Source of the DNA: Basidiobolus meristosporus CBS 931.73
Taxonomy: Eukaryota; Basidiobolomycota; Basidiobolomycetes; Basidiobolales; Basidiobolaceae
Assembly: GCA_002104905.1 (NCBI GenBank)
Contig: MCFE01000561.1
Location: 1-57,874, forward strand
Direction of reading: 5' to 3'
DNA length: 57,874 bases
Under the pieces are notes generated by a model, which saw only the letters and a program-made list of their open reading frames with translations, was not told the origin of the DNA and did not search any database. Positions 54,910 to 57,874 of this stretch are shown one piece after another. Both the position numbers and the translations under genes were made by a program. How positions within the stretch are numbered: position 1 is the stretch's first letter; the number at the start of each line of letters is the position of its first letter.

Positions 54910-57874
54910 CTAATCTTGATGTGCAAAATTCCTATGCTTGAATAACTTAAGTCGATTTCCAGCAACTGGTGCTCTCAACTGGGTGTTGTCAAGCTCAGAT
55001 ATGTAATAACTTCCATTTCCAATCACTTTGGAAATGAGGTAGGGGCCAGTCCATTTGTTGTCAAACTTCCGACTCCATTGCTTGTCCAAGGTAGAATCAT
55101 AGAGTAATACTGGGTCTCCTAGTGATAGTGGTTTTGGTCTTGTTGGGTGTGATTTGTCAAAGGGCACCTTGTTCTTTAGTCGTGTATCCTTAAGTTGTTC
55201 AGCAGCTCTGCTGATATTCAAGTCATGGTGATCAAGTTGCTGTATGCAAGTTGCAAGGAGGTCTTCAGTCTGCATATTGGATCTCCAATTCAATGAGTTC
55301 CAAGTGACTGTGTTTAACTCAACTGGTAGTATGCAGTCATGTCCATAGAGTAGCTTGAATGGCGATAATCCAGTTGTCCTCTTAGTAGTAATTCTATCTG
55401 CCCAGAGTGCTAGATGTAATTGCTGTGGCCACAGTGTTGTGTTATTCTCACAGGCCTTGACAAGAGAGTTCACCAATGGTCCATGTCCTCTCTCTATCAT
55501 TCCATTGGCTTGAGGGTGGTAAGCTGTTGTGAAAGCTATGTGTATCTTGTACTTTGAGCACAACTCCTGGATCATTTGGGATGTCATCTCTCCTCTGTCA
55601 GCAACAAACTGTCGGATGCAGCCAAATCTGCAGATGATGTCTTCAAGTATAAATCTCCATATGGTATGGCTCTTGTTGTTGGGCAAGGCTCGAGCCTCTG
55701 CCCATCCACTAAGGTCATCTCTAGCAACAATCAGGTACTTTTTTGATCCAGCTGTTGGCATGTGGACAAGGTCAATACCAACCTTTTGCCATAGACAGAT
55801 TGTGTAAGTAGGATGCAGTGGTTCTTCATAACGCTTGGAGGATCTCTTCTGGCAGGCTACACATGACTCAACAAAGTGCTGGACATCATAGTACATGTTT
55901 TCCCAGTAGTACCTCTGAGCTGTGGTATTGTATGTGGCTTCTCGTCCTCTATGTCCTCCTGGTTCTCCTTGGTGGATACTTGTCATGATGTTCAGTTGCT
56001 CTTGAGGGGTGGTGACTACTCTTCTTGGCATAAGTCCAGGCTTCACTCGCTTAAAGAGAAGATCATCTTTAAGATAGTAGTGGTGTGCCTTCTTCCTGAG
56101 TTTTCTAAACTCCTGAATATCCATCCAACTAGGTTTCTTAAGTGTCCTTAGATATTCCTTGATCAGACTCCAGGTAGTTCTCTCTTGGTCTTTGATGGCA
56201 ATCTGTCGGATCTCTGCATCAATAATATCATCAAAGTGAGGGTCCAAGTCTTCAAATAATTGTGGTCCCTTCCTGGAGAGTGCATCAGCCATGACATTTG
56301 TCTTGCCAGGGATATGTTTGACCTCAAAGTCAAACATTTTCAGCCATGCCATCCATCGGTTTGTGGCATCATCAGGTAGGTCAGGCTTGTTGATCATTCC
56401 TATAAGTGGCTTGGCATCTGTCTCCAGGATAAAATGTGTCATGTAGAGTTGTGACTTCAGTTTCCTCAGCATCTTCACAACTCCTAGTAGTTCTCTCTTA
56501 ATCTGTGAGTATCTTTGTTCTCTAGGAGAGAATAGGCAGCTCTCATATCTGCAGGCATAGCGGTTGCCATCTTCATCATCTTGTCCAAGTAGTGCTCCAG
56601 CTCCTATGGGGCTTGCATCCACTGTCAAAATAGGTGGGCATTCAGTGTTTTGATAGTCAAGAGGTCTTAGAACTGGTGGAGATACTAAGGCCTCTTTCAG
56701 TAATTGCATGGCTTCTTCTTGCTCTTCTCCCCAGATAAATGGGGTATTCTTTCTCTGTAGTCGGTAGATTGGTTCTGCTATCTCAGAAAATCTTGGGATC
56801 CAGATCCTAAAGAACCCACAAGCTGCCACAAAGCCACGAGCTTGTGTTAGATTTGTGGGGGTAGGCCAGTTGCATATCTTTTGTGTCTTGGAGTCTCCAG
56901 GTGAGCGACCAAAGGTGTTGCATTTTTGTCCAACAATGGATATCTCTGATACACCAAAGCTGCTTTTCTCACCACTGATGGTGAGTCCAGCTTCTTCAAT
57001 GGCTCCTAGTATGGCATCATTGTCTGCAATATGGTCATAGACAAACTTTCTTACTCCAGGCATAACTTCAGTGGTGTCCCGGAATTTTGATCCTTTGATG
57101 CCTATGTCATCCACAAAGACAGCAAGTTTCTCAGGTATAAACTGGTATAGCACATTCACCATGCATCTCTGGAACTGAGCCACGGAGTTTGTAGCCCCTT
57201 GGCTGAGTCTTGTCATCCTTAATAGTCCAAATGGTGTCTGTAGTGCAAACATATCTCTTGATGTCTCATCAAGGGGAATCTGGTCATATCCTGAGTAGAG
57301 ATTGTATGTTGAGTAGATGGAGTGGCCACTAAAGCTTTCTGCAAAGTCATCAATAGATGGAGGTATAGCAGCATCTCTGATAGTGACAGCATTTGCAGGT
57401 TGCATATCTTGAATGAATCGGAGCTTTCCATTCTTCTTTTTGGTTACAAACCATCTGTTAGCATAGGGCCCATGGCAAGGTTCTAGGATACCAGCTTCTA
57501 TCTTCTTCTTAAGTAGGTCATGCACATCAGCTTGGAGTCCTCTGGGCAGTGGGTAGGGCTTAAATGACCAGGGTGTGTGGGGCACTGTATGAATCTTGAT
57601 GGGTTTTTCAACCGATGTCTTTAAGAGTCCCATCTCCTTGTCATTATATGAGAAGACCTTATCATGCCTTTTCAAGGTCTCCTTAAATAATAGTATCTCC
57701 TCTGGTGTAAGGTTTCCATCACCAATGATAAGTTGCTTAAGTCTCTCAGGTGTAAGTCGTGTATCATCTGGTGTTTCTTCTGGTGGTCTAATGTAATCAG
57801 CAGGTCGGGATCCATCAGTCAAAGGTGTAAGTGATGGTCTAATCTTCTGTTCTACTGTCTTGTATTTTGTTCGA
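54910..57874 (-). CDS. Ty3/gypsy Pol polyprotein (RT, RNase H, integrase), 5' part outside window
   Basis: An uninterrupted frame from the right edge to 54910, about 988 residues. It enters with YKTVEQKIRP, the usual protease-RT linker. RT has PLPRGLQADVHDLLKKKIEA, GATNSVAQFQRCM and the catalytic FVDDI box. RNase H follows, beginning with DASPIGAGALLGQ and running to TNVMADALSRKG. Integrase has the HHCC zinc finger (HQGEPGGHRGRE to ESCVACQKRS) and a DDE core (GIDLVHMP, FVADRGEMTS, ANGMIERGHG). The C terminus has an SH3-like segment (NKWTGPYLISKVIGNGSYYI). No chromodomain is seen. Gag, protease and the 5' LTR must lie to the right of the window. All catalytic residues are present, so this copy may be functional or recent. 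Confidence 0.94.
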   Translation of the reverse strand, partial: RTKYKTVEQKIRPSLTPLTDGSRPADYIRPPEETPDDTRLTPERLKQLIIGDGNLTPEEILLFKETLKRHDKVFSYNDKEMGLLKTSVEKPIKIHTVPHTPWSFKPYPLPRGLQADVHDLLKKKIEAGILEPCHGPYANRWFVTKKKNGKLRFIQDMQPANAVTIRDAAIPPSIDDFAESFSGHSIYSTYNLYSGYDQIPLDETSRDMFALQTPFGLLRMTRLSQGATNSVAQFQRCMVNVLYQFIPEKLAVFVDDIGIKGSKFRDTTEVMPGVRKFVYDHIADNDAILGAIEEAGLTISGEKSSFGVSEISIVGQKCNTFGRSPGDSKTQKICNWPTPTNLTQARGFVAACGFFRIWIPRFSEIAEPIYRLQRKNTPFIWGEEQEEAMQLLKEALVSPPVLRPLDYQNTECPPILTVDASPIGAGALLGQDDEDGNRYACRYESCLFSPREQRYSQIKRELLGVVKMLRKLKSQLYMTHFILETDAKPLIGMINKPDLPDDATNRWMAWLKMFDFEVKHIPGKTNVMADALSRKGPQLFEDLDPHFDDIIDAEIRQIAIKDQERTTWSLIKEYLRTLKKPSWMDIQEFRKLRKKAHHYYLKDDLLFKRVKPGLMPRRVVTTPQEQLNIMTSIHQGEPGGHRGREATYNTTAQRYYWENMYYDVQHFVESCVACQKRSSKRYEEPLHPTYTICLWQKVGIDLVHMPTAGSKKYLIVARDDLSGWAEARALPNNKSHTIWRFILEDIICRFGCIRQFVADRGEMTSQMIQELCSKYKIHIAFTTAYHPQANGMIERGHGPLVNSLVKACENNTTLWPQQLHLALWADRITTKRTTGLSPFKLLYGHDCILPVELNTVTWNSLNWRSNMQTEDLLATCIQQLDHHDLNISRAAEQLKDTRLKNKVPFDKSHPTRPKPLSLGDPVLLYDSTLDKQWSRKFDNKWTGPYLISKVIGNGSYYISELDNTQLRAPVAGNRLKLFKHRNFAHQD

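Noticed and set aside
1-57874. CRISPR array or bacterial operon structures
   Set aside because: No regularly spaced direct repeats; genes carry spliceosomal introns and eukaryotic families.

Overview
The window looks like a piece of a fungal nuclear genome. Host genes are split by short GT-AG introns (about 50-90 nt, often GTAAGT donors). They encode ordinary eukaryotic proteins: a Ypk1/Gad8-type AGC kinase, a Rab7/Ypt7 GTPase and a Pep12-type syntaxin. The retroelements are of kinds common in filamentous fungi. I cannot name the species; a dikaryotic filamentous fungus is a reasonable guess, inferred and not proven.

Layout. From 1 to about 31.8 kb is a gene region with wide, mostly empty spacers. 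In order it holds: Ypk1-like kinase (2391-4372, -), ubiquitin-AN1 zinc-finger fusion (8272-8718, +), Rab7/Ypt7 GTPase (9658-10580, -), two single-pass membrane proteins of unknown function (11843-12658, - and 14141-15265, +), a cluster of three small related intronless genes (16788-17015 +, 18789-19049 +, 21050-21289 -), a small basic protein (23370-23883, +), a SUKH/SMI1-KNR4 protein (24602-25249, -), Pep12 syntaxin (27108-28313, -) and a secreted RlpA/expansin-like protein (29698-30185, +). The kinase, Rab7 and Pep12 are housekeeping functions (TORC2 signalling and vacuolar/endosomal traffic). The others look accessory.

From about 31.8 kb to the end is a transposon island. A PIF/Harbinger-like DNA transposon remnant was split by an old Ty1/copia element B (31861-44894, minus, target duplication CATTC). 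B was in turn hit by element X (34331-40250), by a solo LTR of family Y (40481-41000, GCTGC) and by a solo copia LTR (41641-41989, CCATC). X was then hit by a nearly complete copia element A (35445-40127, CTATT). Right of this lie shredded copia, Y and X pieces, two copies of an unclassified repeat W, a 725-bp foldback element, a solo gypsy LTR, a Harbinger-like transposase with a divergent partner ORF, and the 3' part of an apparently intact Ty3/gypsy element that runs off the right edge.

The most unusual items are the three-gene family of TATA-driven short proteins sharing a C-terminal motif that ends in IVRVxLTPTVAL; the divergent ubiquitin-AN1 fusion; the SUKH protein of bacterial immunity-protein style; the foldback element; and a frameshift in reverse transcriptase shared by two separate copia copies.
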